Part shown: positions 7,753 to 17,598 of the stretch, one piece after another | How the letters are laid out: each line of letters begins with the position of its first letter | Position numbering within the stretch: the first letter of the stretch is position 1 | Assembly: GCF_000485595.1 (NCBI RefSeq) | Contig: NW_014577195.1 | Location: 317,145 to 347,304, forward strand | DNA length: 30,160 nucleotides | Origin: Priapulus caudatus | Lineage: Eukaryota; Priapulida; Priapulimorpha; Priapulimorphida; Priapulidae | Reading direction: 5' to 3' | The notes under the pieces: model-generated | What the model was told of the DNA's origin: nothing | What the model saw: the letters and a program-made list of their open reading frames with translations, nothing else | Databases searched by the model: none | Made by a program: the position numbers and the translations under genes

Positions 7753-8127
7753 GTATCAGTCCACGAGGATCACTTGAATTACCATAGCATAGGCATAGGT
7801 TACTGAGTTGGCCACTCGGGAAGAAATATTACTAGTAACTAGTACTACCTCGGAGCAGTACAATGTATATATCGTGGTTGTCCCAACTACTCTACTCTAC
7901 TCTACAGTCTACTGTTCTTTAGTGATGCTGTCTGATAGTCACATAGTGAGTTTCATATGCATTTATGAATTGTCGAGAGCATTAGGCTAACGCTTGGCTT
8001 CAGACGTAAGTTGACTAATCTACATTTCAGATTAAAACATCATGTACTATGTCACTATGTACAGGGCTGCTAACTGGGGGGCTAACAGGGGGGCTAGAGT
8101 CGAGAGTGAGATTATATGAGGGACCGG
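7753..8127. other. unassigned sequence between central element and right arm of the long palindrome
   Basis: No gene is visible. A short duplicated motif (GGGGGGCTAAC / GGGGGGCTAGA) lies around 8075-8097. The remainder has no counterpart on the left side of the palindrome, where the spacer is only about 35 bp. The palindrome is therefore asymmetric here, through deletion on the left or insertion on the right. Confidence 0.5.
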
Positions 8128-8933
8128 AGCGACCGAGCGGGGGGAGGGTGTGGGCAGAGGGCACACCCTCACCAGGGAGCTTTTGCATTTTTTCAGCTTG
8201 AAATTGTGCATTCTGGTGCATACTTAAGTGAGTTTTTAAATATATATACACATGTATGTAATGCAATACACTGTAGTTCTGCTTTTAGGCTACTATAGTA
8301 TAGTGGAACGGAACCAGAACGAGCAGGCTTATTATAGATAGGGGTTTTTAGCTAATCAGGTTAGTTGCTCCTTCAGCTTCTTAGACGAAACTCACTTACA
8401 TAAAGCTGTTCTTATTAGCAAGTAAGGACGAGAGCTAGAACCATTCAGCGAATTGAAATGCTCTAAAGTATACTTCATTTTTTTAATCTGTTTGTTTCTG
8501 TATGCGTGAGAATGAGTAGACCCAGAGTGAGAGTGTGAGATTAGCCTCAATTGTGTCAGCCCTGTATGTATTCAATACTCTGTGGATATGTCAGCACGTA
8601 TACATCAGCCTTCTTTATAACAGTGTATTTAAAACATTAAAAATGAAAATAACATGCTTATAAAGATTAAACCAGAGTACCTGGCTTTACCAATGTTATA
8701 GCCCTTATCTGTGCTACAGGTACATGTGACAGAATGATTGGCCATATTGCCTATTGATAGTAGGAGACGTAGTATTGGTAGTAGTACTAGTAGTAGTTGG
8801 TCACTGTTTATCAGTTAACTTAATTGCTCTATAGTAAGGTAGTTAATGTCCCATTCACTAGTTAGCCTTAGAGTCTTACTTATGCTGAGAGGGTCTATGT
8901 CCCCCAGCGTACTGCCGGAACGTACCCTGGTAC
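8128..8933. repeat. right arm of the long palindrome
   Basis: This is the inverse complement of 5957-6807. It begins with CCGAGCGGGGGGAGGGTGTG and ends in the B-type motif GTACTGCCGGAACGTACCC. Relative to the left arm it lacks about 24 bp of the CCGGTATACCGG block and is followed by a 35-bp palindromic insertion. Confidence 0.9.
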
Positions 8934-8975
8934 CAGAGCATATAAATCAACGTGATTTATATGCTCTGCTGGTAC
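8927..8975. mobile_element. 35-bp palindrome inserted in B copy 3 with 7-bp duplication
   Basis: CAGAGCATATAAATCA-ACG-TGATTTATATGCTCTG (8934-8968) is a perfect 16-bp stem with a 3-nt loop. It is flanked directly by CTGGTAC (8927-8933 and 8969-8975). B copy 2 reads CCCTGGTACTATCTAAT without the insert, which is the empty site. The CAGAG terminus and the 7-8 bp duplication resemble an extremely reduced hAT-type derivative. Confidence 0.75.
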
Positions 8976-9042
8976 TATCTAATATACCGGACCGTACCTC
9001 GCCTACTCCACTAACGAGTCTAGGGAGTCGCCTACGCCTACT

Positions 9043-9062
9043 CCCTAACCCTAATCCTAACC
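9043..9062. repeat. telomere-like (CCCTAA)n in element B copy 3
   Basis: Three units, one CCCTAAT variant, lie at the conserved internal position of the B family. Confidence 0.9.
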
Positions 9063-9096
9063 ATATCAGATAGTTACCAGGGTACCTTCGAAGTAA

Positions 9097-10250
9097 AAGT
9101 TGGGTATGCTAACAAATAAACTGCTATAGCTAACTCATGTTAGCTAACTATATGCTTGTTTAGAAGCATCTTAGTAGGTTTAGCCCCCCTATCACACATA
9201 CATGTCAACTTACATGAGGTGTGAGTGAATCAATTCATTTCACTCTCATGTCAAGATGTCACGATTGTAACGAAATTTTTGCAATTTACCCGCCCGTAGA
9301 AACTGATGGATATCTCTTGTTGTAATTAATAGTGTTACTCAATCTAAATCCAGTTTCCTTACAACATGGATATGCGACTGAACATTTCAAACTTATATGG
9401 GTTTGCTATTCGACCAAGCATTGGAAATCATGCCACCTATCAGCCAAATAAATTCTAATCTACATGGTAATATAGGGCCACACACAAACATCAAGTTAAA
9501 ATTTTCTAATGTTGATGCCTCATGTAAATAGCCAGCATGGTAAAATTTTCTTATGTTACAAAAACACAAATTGTTAGCATTGTCTACATTCAAAACATAT
9601 ATATAAATTTGTGGTTGAACGTTCATGTTAAAATATGTGTCAACCTACTGGTGCCATTGTTTGTTAAATTCATTCTTAATCTTACTAAAGCCTCTAGACA
9701 TTAACAGGTTATTCGAAACATAATGCCTTCCTGCTAGATGTGTAATATATTATTGCCACCTTACATGGATATAGGTAGAAAAAAATGTGATATACTATCG
9801 CTAATGTCCTATTTCTAATCCTATTTCTAACAGACATATTTGCGTAGCTATGTGCATGGTCCACACTAAAATCTTGATATTTGCCTATAAAAATGTGACT
9901 CGTGTATGTCACAAGTGTTGATTATTATGCGATAAGCATTAAAGGTTGGAATTTATAAGTAATTAGCAGAAATACTGTAAAGTCTCCATTTAATTTTCCT
10001 GCTAATCCCACTTATTCCTGATTCATGAAACGTATCACATGGCTGTTGCAACATCGACCGATTGTTTACTCAGAAAGTTTAGCTACTAAAATGATATCCA
10101 TGTTTGCCTGTGCCTTTCTGCATGTTGAATTAAACATTTATCTATATCATTATGCATTATTAGTAGAATATTGGGATAATGCTTCAAGCTACTTGCCCTA
10201 CAACCTTGAGCAATACAGTACATAATACGAGACAGCAAGGGTTGAGTAGC
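9097..10250. other. AT-rich unassigned DNA, no gene seen
   Basis: Only short, unsupported open frames occur on both strands. A phrase of about 18 bp (GTAAAATTTTCTTATGTT-like) appears twice at 9495-9513 and 9539-9556. Nothing else repeated or structured stands out. It could be intergenic or intronic. Confidence 0.5.
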
Positions 10251-10780
10251 ACACTTCACCCTCGAGTTAACAGACCAATAGCTATAGGTGGGTTGGGGTG
10301 TCCTGCAATGCCGATAGTCTGGTATTTTCGAATGTGGTAAGCTAGGATCGTTATTTGTGGGTTATATTTTCTTATAAAACCCACTATACATACATAATAC
10401 AGTAGCATACACAAAAACATAAACATTGTAAATGATTGTAAATAAAAGGTAGTTACCTTTTGTGACAGATACATGAATACATAGAGCTCTGTTTGTTTTG
10501 CCATGTCAGATCATATAGTGGGGGCCTGAGAATAAATTTATTCTGAGTCGGAGGCGCTGTGAGGTTGCTGGCTACTGGTCACTGCACAAAGTAACTGTCT
10601 GGGTCCATTGTTCCCAGTGTGGACTGCTACTTCTGAAGCAGCCGCCCTTGTCCGATATTTTGTTCCCCAGTTATTCCCGGTACGGACAGATAGATCTGAA
10701 GCAATGGATTTTTTGTCCGTTGCTTCAGATGTCTGCCAAGTCGGGTCTGTTATAGTCTGTCTAAATCGAGGGTGAAGTGT
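10251..10780. mobile_element. possible 0.53-kb inverted-terminal-repeat element
   Basis: ACACTTCACCCTCGAGTTAA and the next bases (10251-10275) are repeated inverted at 10755-10780 (TCGAGGGTGAAGTGT at the end), with two or three differences. Inside, near the right end, a 15-bp stem ATCTGAAGCAATGGA (10694-10708) pairs with 10716-10730, and a perfect 16-bp palindrome AGAATAAATTTATTCT lies at 10529-10544. No clear target duplication was found. Short internal frames are not recognised. Confidence 0.5.
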
Positions 10781-11800
10781 ATGTATGGCTGGCTCGTTTA
10801 TTTATGCAGGTAGTATTTATAATTATACTAAACAAATCAATGTGTCTGCGAGGATAGATTTTAAGGATTTTGTGCGGGAATGTCAAGTGAATTTTCACAC
10901 AACTCTAGCGCATTTTTTTTATACCATGTATTACAGGAGAGTCAAGTGTGAACCCACAGAACATCATGATCACTAGCATCTCTACATGCAGTTAGTGTTA
11001 AGCATTTTCGGTTCTGAATCGACACTTTGCTATTGGTTATAGTCATAACTGTGTACGTTTCTTACAGACCGAATTGGACTTACGGTAGCACTAGCAGCAG
11101 AACTATTTGATCTCATGTGAACATATCACCCTTTAAAACAGATGCTGATGGAACGAGTAAGTTTCTCATTTTTTTCTTATATGTATACAATTTTGAGTGT
11201 GGAAGTAACACAGGTCAGTAACATGATAATTTGATTAGAGCAAGATTTTGTGGTTAGTATATAACACAGTGTAATGACATGTCATTGTTGCTTTTGATGC
11301 CAACAAAGCCGAAATTCTGCTGTTATATGTTAGCAACAGGAGCAAACTGTTATTTGTCAGATCCACAAACTGAACATAGTGGCCGTATTATTACTCCCGA
11401 GTGGAAGTAAATACTTATTCTGTGGAGTTAAGTTCATATCCTCCGTTTTCTTACACATGTTTACGCAGAGGCAGACTTCGCCGATCTAGTTGGTTGAATC
11501 TGATACCCTGGATGTGTACGTAGTGAATTTCACGAAGTCATATAACGTTCATGTGTAACCAGCAGATGCTCCTGGGTCGATAGTCACTGAAACATGTGGC
11601 AGGGGTCACAGCTAATACTTGGGGAGGCTTGTTTTTTGGGAAGGAGAAGATATAAATATCCCGAGCTTTTCTAGAAAGAATGCAATTGCAACCGATAAGT
11701 ACACATCACCGTTTGTCTCCAATGTCGTTGCAAATCTCAACGATCGGTGTTGGTTTCCTTTGAACGGATGATGACCTCAGACATTCAGGGAAACCCGAGA
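10781..11800. other. unassigned DNA; isolated TATA-like and heat-shock-like motifs only
   Basis: There is no supported exon. GATATAAATATCCC near 11648 resembles a TATA box and TTCTAGAAAGAA near 11668 resembles a heat-shock element half, but neither is linked to a recognisable transcript. The rest is plain mixed-composition DNA. Confidence 0.4.
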
Positions 11801-11805
11801 AAGAG

Positions 11806-11850
<45 letters not shown>
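11801..11850. repeat. (GA)n microsatellite
   Basis: About 50 bp of nearly pure GA dinucleotides, with one C interruption at the left. Confidence 0.95.
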
Positions 11851-11855
<5 letters not shown>

Positions 11856-12950
11856 AGCGTCTGAATGAATAACTATAAGGCAGAGAAACCTGACGTTAGG
11901 TTTTGGTCGGGGGTGGTGCTCTTAAAATAGGTCTATGGCCGCAGTTTCGTCTCGTCTGCCGTACGTATGCAAAAAGTTGCAGACGGTGATGCCTTTGCTG
12001 CTACACTCATGAATGTGTTGTCAGTTGCCAGCGTGAATCCTAGATCTCCGTGAAGCTCTGCTGAGAGCAACTGGTGCTAGTCTATATATATTCTTATATA
12101 TATAATTTTATCATTCCTGGGTATTCGTCCCAGGAACGCCGATGTCACGGGTTTGCAGTTCTACCCCCTCGTACTCTCACGTGAACTATGATTATAGAAG
12201 CGGCAGCGAAAACTGAGCTGGAGGATACGATGGTTATCATGAATGATTGCTTCCTTGATACAGAGATCTGTGACACAAAGAATGCACGTTGTATCTTGGC
12301 ATTGGAAAATTAGACTGGTTTTCCTTCTGTCAGAACTGTAAACTTTTTGTTAGGATTGATCATATCCGATTGTCGGTCTTTGTTGCCTAGTCATTCCTAG
12401 TAGCATGTAGATGTTTCAATCAGCGTGTTTAGGCGATGGCGCATACTATCATGAGAATGATCTTGGTCGTATTAGGGGAGCTGCTTATCCCTGAGGCCAT
12501 GAGCGGTTGGTGGTAAATCTCCGCCTTGATTCTCGTTTTAGAGTGTATCTGTGGGTGTGCATGTGTTCTTGAATGCTATGCTTCACTACAGATGCTTTTC
12601 AGTGTTAAACCTAGATGTGCTAGTCTCGGCAGAACAGAAACACTCTGAGAGGAAAACCGTCACATGATCCCTACGTCGAAATCGAATTCTGCTAATTCTC
12701 GTGCCAACATTGCGCGGCGGACGTTGCCGTGGTGATTGTAAACAAGGCTTGATGCAAGTTTCTACCCCTGTTATAACTGCACCGAGCCAGCGTGTTTATA
12801 GCTCTGCGAATGTTCGCGGAAATATGAGCGTGAAACCATTGGCGGCGTAACGTTTTATCGGAGCAAGCGAGATTGGGATCGGTTCACATTGCTTCTTCAG
12901 CGGGTAGCGAGTATATATTGCACTCTGTTCCTCTGTGCCGACCGAAGCCA
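11851..12950. other. unassigned mixed-composition DNA
   Basis: Apart from the hairpin at 12114 there is no repeat or gene that I can support. The region 12700-12950 is moderately CpG-rich and contains a TATATATTG-like motif near 12912, which could be part of a promoter for the purine-rich transcript region that follows. Confidence 0.4.
12114..12136. repeat. short perfect hairpin
   Basis: TTCCTGGG-TATTCGT-CCCAGGAA gives an 8-bp stem and 7-nt loop just after a TA-rich stretch. There is no evidence that it is transcribed. Confidence 0.6.
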
Positions 12951-12954
12951 GAGA

Positions 12955-13080
12955 TAGAAAAGAGAGAGAGAGGGGAGGGAGAGAGTTAGAGGGAGTTTGA
13001 TAGACAGACAGAGCGTGAGAGAGATCGAGAAATAAAGTAAGAGACAGATAGAAAGAAAGAGAGCGAGATATAGAGACGGC
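12955..13080. repeat. purine-rich (GA/GAGAGG) tract
   Basis: About 125 bp of the plus strand is almost entirely A and G, with GATAGA and GACAGA units. The Ser/Leu-rich minus-strand frames across it are compositional artefacts. Confidence 0.85.
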
Positions 13081-13180
13081 CAAAAGAAGGGGTCCGTGTG
13101 CTGGTGAACAACCGAGTAGTCACGAACGGTCAACTGCGGCGGCAACTCACTGAGAACCGCGTTACACGAAGAAGTGGCGA

Positions 13181-13215
13181 ATGTGGAACTTTTGGAAGAC
13201 ACGACAATTCCCAAG
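13181..13215 (+). CDS. speculative first coding exon
   Basis: An ATG at 13181 opens MWNFWKTRQFP and two more bases before CCCAAG|GTAGGC, a fair donor site. The preceding purine-rich tract would be 5' untranslated sequence. No downstream exon that I recognise follows in the window, the Kozak context is mediocre, and a non-coding first exon is equally possible. Confidence 0.15.
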
Positions 13216-14250
13216 GTAGGCTCTGATGCATGTTTTTATATTTTCGAGTAGAATTCCACACTCTGAAATTTCCCCATTTTATTTCTTACGTGCACAGACA
13301 CCGCATGCTTCAAAGTGGATGTATATATGCTGACATTGATGTGCATGCGTTAGTCACAGCGGCATCGTGTAATAAATAGAAGTGATAAGCTAAGGACGCT
13401 GCATTAAGTGTAAGCCTCCGCCAAGGATGGATGAAGTTTTGATTTCACTCAGGATAATCTCGCAAACGATATATATAGTAGATGTGCTGCTTCCTTTCTT
13501 CATTCACTCTTTGCTGATGTCACTGCAGTGGTAAACCGCATCTGAATCTTCCTAGTTGGCTGAAGCCACTAGTGGCGTGTGGCTGTGTGTCCACTGATTT
13601 ATGTGAGCAACTATTTGAGGGATACAACTTTTGTGTAAGAAGCTGTCAGTGATTCTCCACTGTTTATAGTGACCTCTGTTTCATTCAGCAATTCTTTGTC
13701 AACATCGTTGTAATTTTGTCAATTACCCTTGTAATATTGTGATTCCAACATGTTAATCACAGACAGAATGCTGATACATTATATGGTAGCACAAGAGTGT
13801 GGCTGAGTGTTGTTGCTTTGTCGAGAGTTTGGGATTGTTTAAAGCTTATTTTGCTATGATATGAAAGGTAATTCTGCTGTGATATTCTGCTGTGATATTC
13901 TGCGGAAAACATACTCTCCAGGCTGTTACGTTTACAAAAAACACGGGGTTAACGTACCCTGTTAAACAATAATATTTATGTTTATCAGGATGAGAGGATC
14001 TGTGTAACATCAACACATTATGCGGCGACCATTTTCCTTAGCAATGCAGCAAACGTTGAGCAGCTGATAGTAATTGACTTTTAGTTTTTTTAAACAATAA
14101 CTACTGGTGGGTTTCAACATATGTTGATACTTGACGACGGCAGCGTTTTAGCTCACCGGATCGGAGTTTGCTGTTTATACAAGACACTAATGAAACCTCA
14201 TGTTCTAAAGTATAATCGTTTTAGCAAAAGTTCACGCGGTTGATCGCAGA
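13216..14250. other. unassigned DNA, no gene seen
   Basis: Mixed composition without long frames. A short tandem duplication (CTGTGATATT CTG, two units) occurs near 13876-13901. If 13181-13215 is an exon, this would be its intron. Confidence 0.4.
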
Positions 14251-14700
14251 AACGTGCGTTGCTCCGGCATCCACATAATACATACATACATGCATGTATG
14301 CAGGCACGCACGCACGCACGTTCACTCGCCCCGCTGGCGCGGGTTTCTTTATATTTGTCTGCAAGTCTCTTTTGTGCGCACATGGTATAGTAAATTTTAT
14401 CGTCTTTCTTATACAAGCTTGGACTTTAAATTATGTTATACCGCTATCATCAAGACAACCTTACAGTTACATCATTATCAACATCAGCATCCCAACCCAA
14501 AACTTAGCTACCTATCCTAACCTAACCTTAGCTATCATAACTCCGACGTTGCGGACTAATGAAGTAGTGTTCACAATGGCTGGCGGGTAGGCTTGATTGG
14601 CTATACGTGTTGGAACTGTAACGTGTAAGGTGGTTCGATTTGGTATTTATAAGCTAAACGTTGTTAGGTTTAAATTGTCTGTGACCACTGCAACCGATAA
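14251..14700. other. unassigned DNA with a short GCAC repeat and CCTAACC-like units
   Basis: A small CATACATGCATG/GCACGCAC patch lies at 14280-14322. Decayed CCTAACCTAACC units appear near 14514-14530. No gene is supported. Confidence 0.4.
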
Positions 14701-14703
14701 AAA

Positions 14704-14713
14704 CATGCACACA

Positions 14714-14798
<85 letters not shown>
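14704..14798. repeat. compound (GCAC)n-(CA)n-(TA)n microsatellite
   Basis: Three adjoining simple repeats, GCAC then CA then TA, with abrupt transitions. It abuts the left end of the inverted-repeat element at 14813 with a gap of about 14 bp. Confidence 0.97.
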
Positions 14799-14812
14799 CG
14801 TGAATATCATTA

Positions 14813-15084
14813 GTCCTAAAAAAAGACGTTTGTTTCCGCTAACCCGACCGAGTCCATTTTAAACTCCCGTGTCGAAACGTTTTATTTTTAATTTACAAAA
14901 TATTTTAAAAAAACCAAAAAAACCAACGTGATATCGATCGGTGAATGCATTGATTTGACTCTGAAGTCATTATATGCGCTGTTATAAGTATAAAACAAGT
15001 ATTGTTAGAATACCAAAAAATAGGCCTACCGTGTCCAATTTTTTCAGCTCGTTAGCGGAAACAAACTTATTTTTTTCTTAGGCC
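14813..15084. mobile_element. MITE-like element with ~32-bp terminal inverted repeats
   Basis: The left terminus (14813-14843, ending GTTTGTTTCCGCTAAC) is inverted at 15051-15084 (GTTAGCGGAAACAAAC onward, ending TTAGGCC), with a few differences in the A-rich middle. The total is about 272 bp with no coding frame. The flanks read CATTA on the left and TTAAT on the right, suggesting a TTA or TTAA-like target, but the exact duplication is not clear. Confidence 0.75.
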
Positions 15085-15152
15085 TTAATATTTCTGTTAG
15101 CTGCTATACTAAAATACGTAACAGGTTACCCGGTTCAAGGCACCGTAAAGCT

Positions 15153-15183
15153 TGTGTGCGTGCGTGCGTGCGTGCGTGCGTGC
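15153..15183. repeat. (GTGC)n microsatellite
   Basis: About seven GTGC/TGCG units on the plus strand. Related shorter patches lie at 15460-15515. Confidence 0.9.
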
Positions 15184-16080
15184 CCGCGTCAATTATCAGC
15201 TGTCGGTAATCGGACGTATTCACGAGGAAACCAGTTTGGTAGCTTACACGCCGGAGCTTTCGTGAGACATTTTTAATGGCACTGGCAAGAGTTTGCGCGC
15301 GGGCACTTTCTCTGCTCTGAGCGTTCTAGTAGAGTGTTCAGTCTTCTGTAGCTTTCGTCGCTTTGTATTGCCAGGATGTCGAGATGGCGATGGCGTAGTT
15401 GAGCCGTAGACATTACTATGCAACTTAGAAACATCTAAATTTTATTCGTAGTCGCAGTGTGTGTGAATGTGCGTACGTGCGCGTGTGTGTCGTGTGCGTG
15501 CGTGCGTCCGTGTGTGACTGACAAGTGATTTTTTATTAAATTTCACTTGCGTGCGTGTTTTGCGCGTATTTTGCTCCGCCATTGAATCGTTTTCGTGTGA
15601 ATGGTAGTTGTGTGGATCCCTGCCAACTGTTTTTAATGTATACCAAGTTTTGAAGGAGATGTTTCGCGCAAGCACTGGGTCTTACTGACAAAATACGATT
15701 CGCTTTGGTTTGCGTCGTGACAGTCTGAAATGGCTCCGTGTAAACTCCAGACTTGGAAATCTTTTCTCTCTTGGAGCAGTGTTTTCGGAATTGAGCCGTA
15801 TGCGTGATGTAGAATTTCTTTTCTGAAAAAAAAACTGCGCGATGTTTGTTTGCGAAGCTTTTAGTTTCAGTCCGGCAGACTGGCTCGTCTGCCCAACAGC
15901 TAGTTTTCAGCCCCGTAACCCCGATGAAAACAACTTCGCAAGCGCTGCTCTATTTTCTTGTTTGCAAATATCGTCGAGCAATAAAGGGAGATGAGAGGCC
16001 TGCGCGTGTTTACATAACCCAGGGGCATGTAGCGTCGTGTGCCACAGTAGCAGTATTGCTGTGGTGATACTGCAGCAGCG
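15184..16080. other. CpG-rich unassigned DNA
   Basis: This is GC- and CpG-richer than the left third of the window, with GCGCGCGGGC near 15295. It has small open frames on both strands (for example 15846-16067 plus), none recognised. It could contain an untranslated first exon, but I cannot show one. Confidence 0.35.
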
Positions 16081-16106
16081 GACTCACTCACTCACTCACT
16101 CACTCA
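16081..16106. repeat. (ACTC)n microsatellite
   Basis: Six ACTC units. Confidence 0.95.
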
Positions 16107-16224
16107 TAGAGAGATTTCACGTGTCTTCATATAAACGGATCGACCCATCAAAATCATGCTCATGATAGAGTTGGATGCAGTGCTATACTGGAACACTGTT
16201 CTGCACGTGCAGCGGGGACGATAA

Positions 16225-16295
16225 TATCAGGAGTGAATAATAATAGATTCTTGGTAATAATTAATAATAATTTCTATTATTATTCACGCCTGATA
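16225..16295. mobile_element. 71-bp hairpin element, TATCAGGAGT family, copy 2
   Basis: TATCAGGAGTGAATAATAAT and the next two bases (16225-16246) pair with 16274-16295 with one mismatch (GGAGT against GCCTG side). Termini and total length match the hairpin at 7680-7752 while the interiors differ, as expected for two members of a very short TA-targeting MITE family. Confidence 0.65.
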
Positions 16296-16495
16296 TAATA
16301 TGCATTGTCGCTTATAGTCCCAATAGTGTCATTTGTACCTTCTTGCATGTTGAGCAGTCCGTGTCGGATTGCTCACTTCGAGAGATCTTCATAAAGCGGA
16401 CCTGTCATAGCAGAAAAAAAAATCGGCATATGTATCGTCGGTAGGTCTTACTGTTTTATTATGCCATTGCCCCCTTCTGCTGCTCACTTCGAAAT

Positions 16496-16644
16496 CCAGG
16501 GGCTGAATTCATCAACATGGGTGCACAAGTCGTCAGGGTTGCGCTGTGTTGATGAGTTTATACGCCTAATATCTTACGTATTTCGCGTGGGACATTTGCG
16601 TACGCACAACTTGCGTACGCAAAATTGATGAATGTAGCCTCCAG
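16496..16644. mobile_element. small MITE-like element with GGGCTGAATTCATCAA termini
   Basis: GGGCTGAATTCATCAA (16500-16515) is inverted as TTGATGAATGTAGCCT (16625-16640). CCAG lies directly outside on both sides (16496-16499 and 16641-16644), containing a 3-bp CAG that would suit a PIF/Harbinger-type duplication. The interior holds the palindromic TTGCGTACGCA twice. Confidence 0.6.
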
Positions 16645-17300
16645 AGGGGTAGTGGACATGCCTAAACTAAATGCAGTCTTGTAGTTAAAATATGGATTTA
16701 TTTGTCCAGTAAATGTAATCTGTTGCAGTGATGAAAACTGGCCAAAGTAAAAGTATTCGGGGCCCAGCTAAAATATTACGGGCCCGCTTATTGCACGAAG
16801 TGCCAAAGTTTAGTATTCGTGTTCTTGAAAAATTGACACTAAAATGGTGCCCTGTTATGCGTTATAGATGAAGCAGATGCTAAGCATGAAGATGCAGAGC
16901 AAATATTGCGAGAAAAGAGCTGCAAGTTTTTCCCTTGCAGGGACTCACATAATAATAATAGAATAATAGGTCCATTGATTATGCAATGTTGACGAATGCT
17001 AGAGTAACTGGCACCTTGTGTAGTTAATAAGTACATTACCTTATAGCCAAACGCGTATTAGTTTGTCCAATATCACTACTGGTTACATTACGAACAAGAC
17101 TTGAAATCGGTTGTTGATATGTAATGTATCAACGTATCAATTACGTGCCGTAAATGTCATCCAGGAGTCAAGCGATGACGTAAACATTTGTGCGGCCCGT
17201 ATGTTTTGGACGCCAGATGAAACGGAGGTGTCAGCGGTGTAACCACAGCCACGGACTAAACATGGAAATAGAGTAAAACACACGTACTAACTAGGCAGAG
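16645..17300. other. unassigned DNA, no gene seen
   Basis: Short frames only and no recognisable domain. A small near-palindrome (GATATGTAATGTATC) lies near 17116. Confidence 0.4.
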
Positions 17301-17301
17301 G

Positions 17302-17598
17302 GCACTCAAAGAGAGTGCATACCTCCGCGAGCGTGTAACATGTATACATGTGTATAACAGCTGGCTCGCTGCTGCTGCTGCTGCCTGGACGTTCTAAGGC
17401 GAGCTGCTGCTGCCTGGACGTTCTAAGGCGAGCTGCTGCTGCCTGGACGTTCTAAGGCCAGCTGGTGCTGAATCGATCGCGCCAACGCTACAGCGTATAA
17501 CAGCTGCCTCGCTGCTGGCTACACACACACGAACACACACACGAACATCACACGAGAGGGGTCACATTACCTCCTTGCAACTCCGTTGCGGAGGTAAT
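17302..17598. repeat. repeat block with 29-bp minisatellite, hairpins and TACCTCCGC/GCGGAGGTA ends
   Basis: A hairpin GCACTC-AAAGA-GAGTGC (17302-17318) is followed by ATACCTCCGC. At the other end ATTACCTCC (17566-17574) pairs with GGAGGTAAT (17590-17598). Between them lie three 29-bp units built on GCTGCTGCCTGGACGTTCTA (17375-17463). These units are flanked by two near-identical 22-bp direct repeats (17353-17374 and 17496-17517, TATAACAGCTG-CTCGCTGCTG) and a CA-rich patch. The outer inverted motifs suggest that the block is one short element. Confidence 0.65.

Larger units (their letters stand above)
8888..9096. mobile_element. foldback element B, copy 3, right-truncated
   Basis: It starts with GAGGGTCTATGTCCCCCAG and continues with the conserved TACTGCCGGAACGTACCC, ACCGGACCGTACCTCGCCTA, GGGAGTCGCCTA and CCCTAA tract (9043-9062). 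It ends abruptly after TTACCAGGGTACC at about 9096, where copies 1 and 2 continue into the opposite arm. It forms the right border of the long palindrome. Confidence 0.8.

Noticed and set aside
14597-14660. B-box-like GGTTCGATT suggesting a tRNA
   Set aside because: No matching A-box and no cloverleaf pairing could be drawn around it. The other GGTTCAA matches (15129 and 22005) fail likewise.
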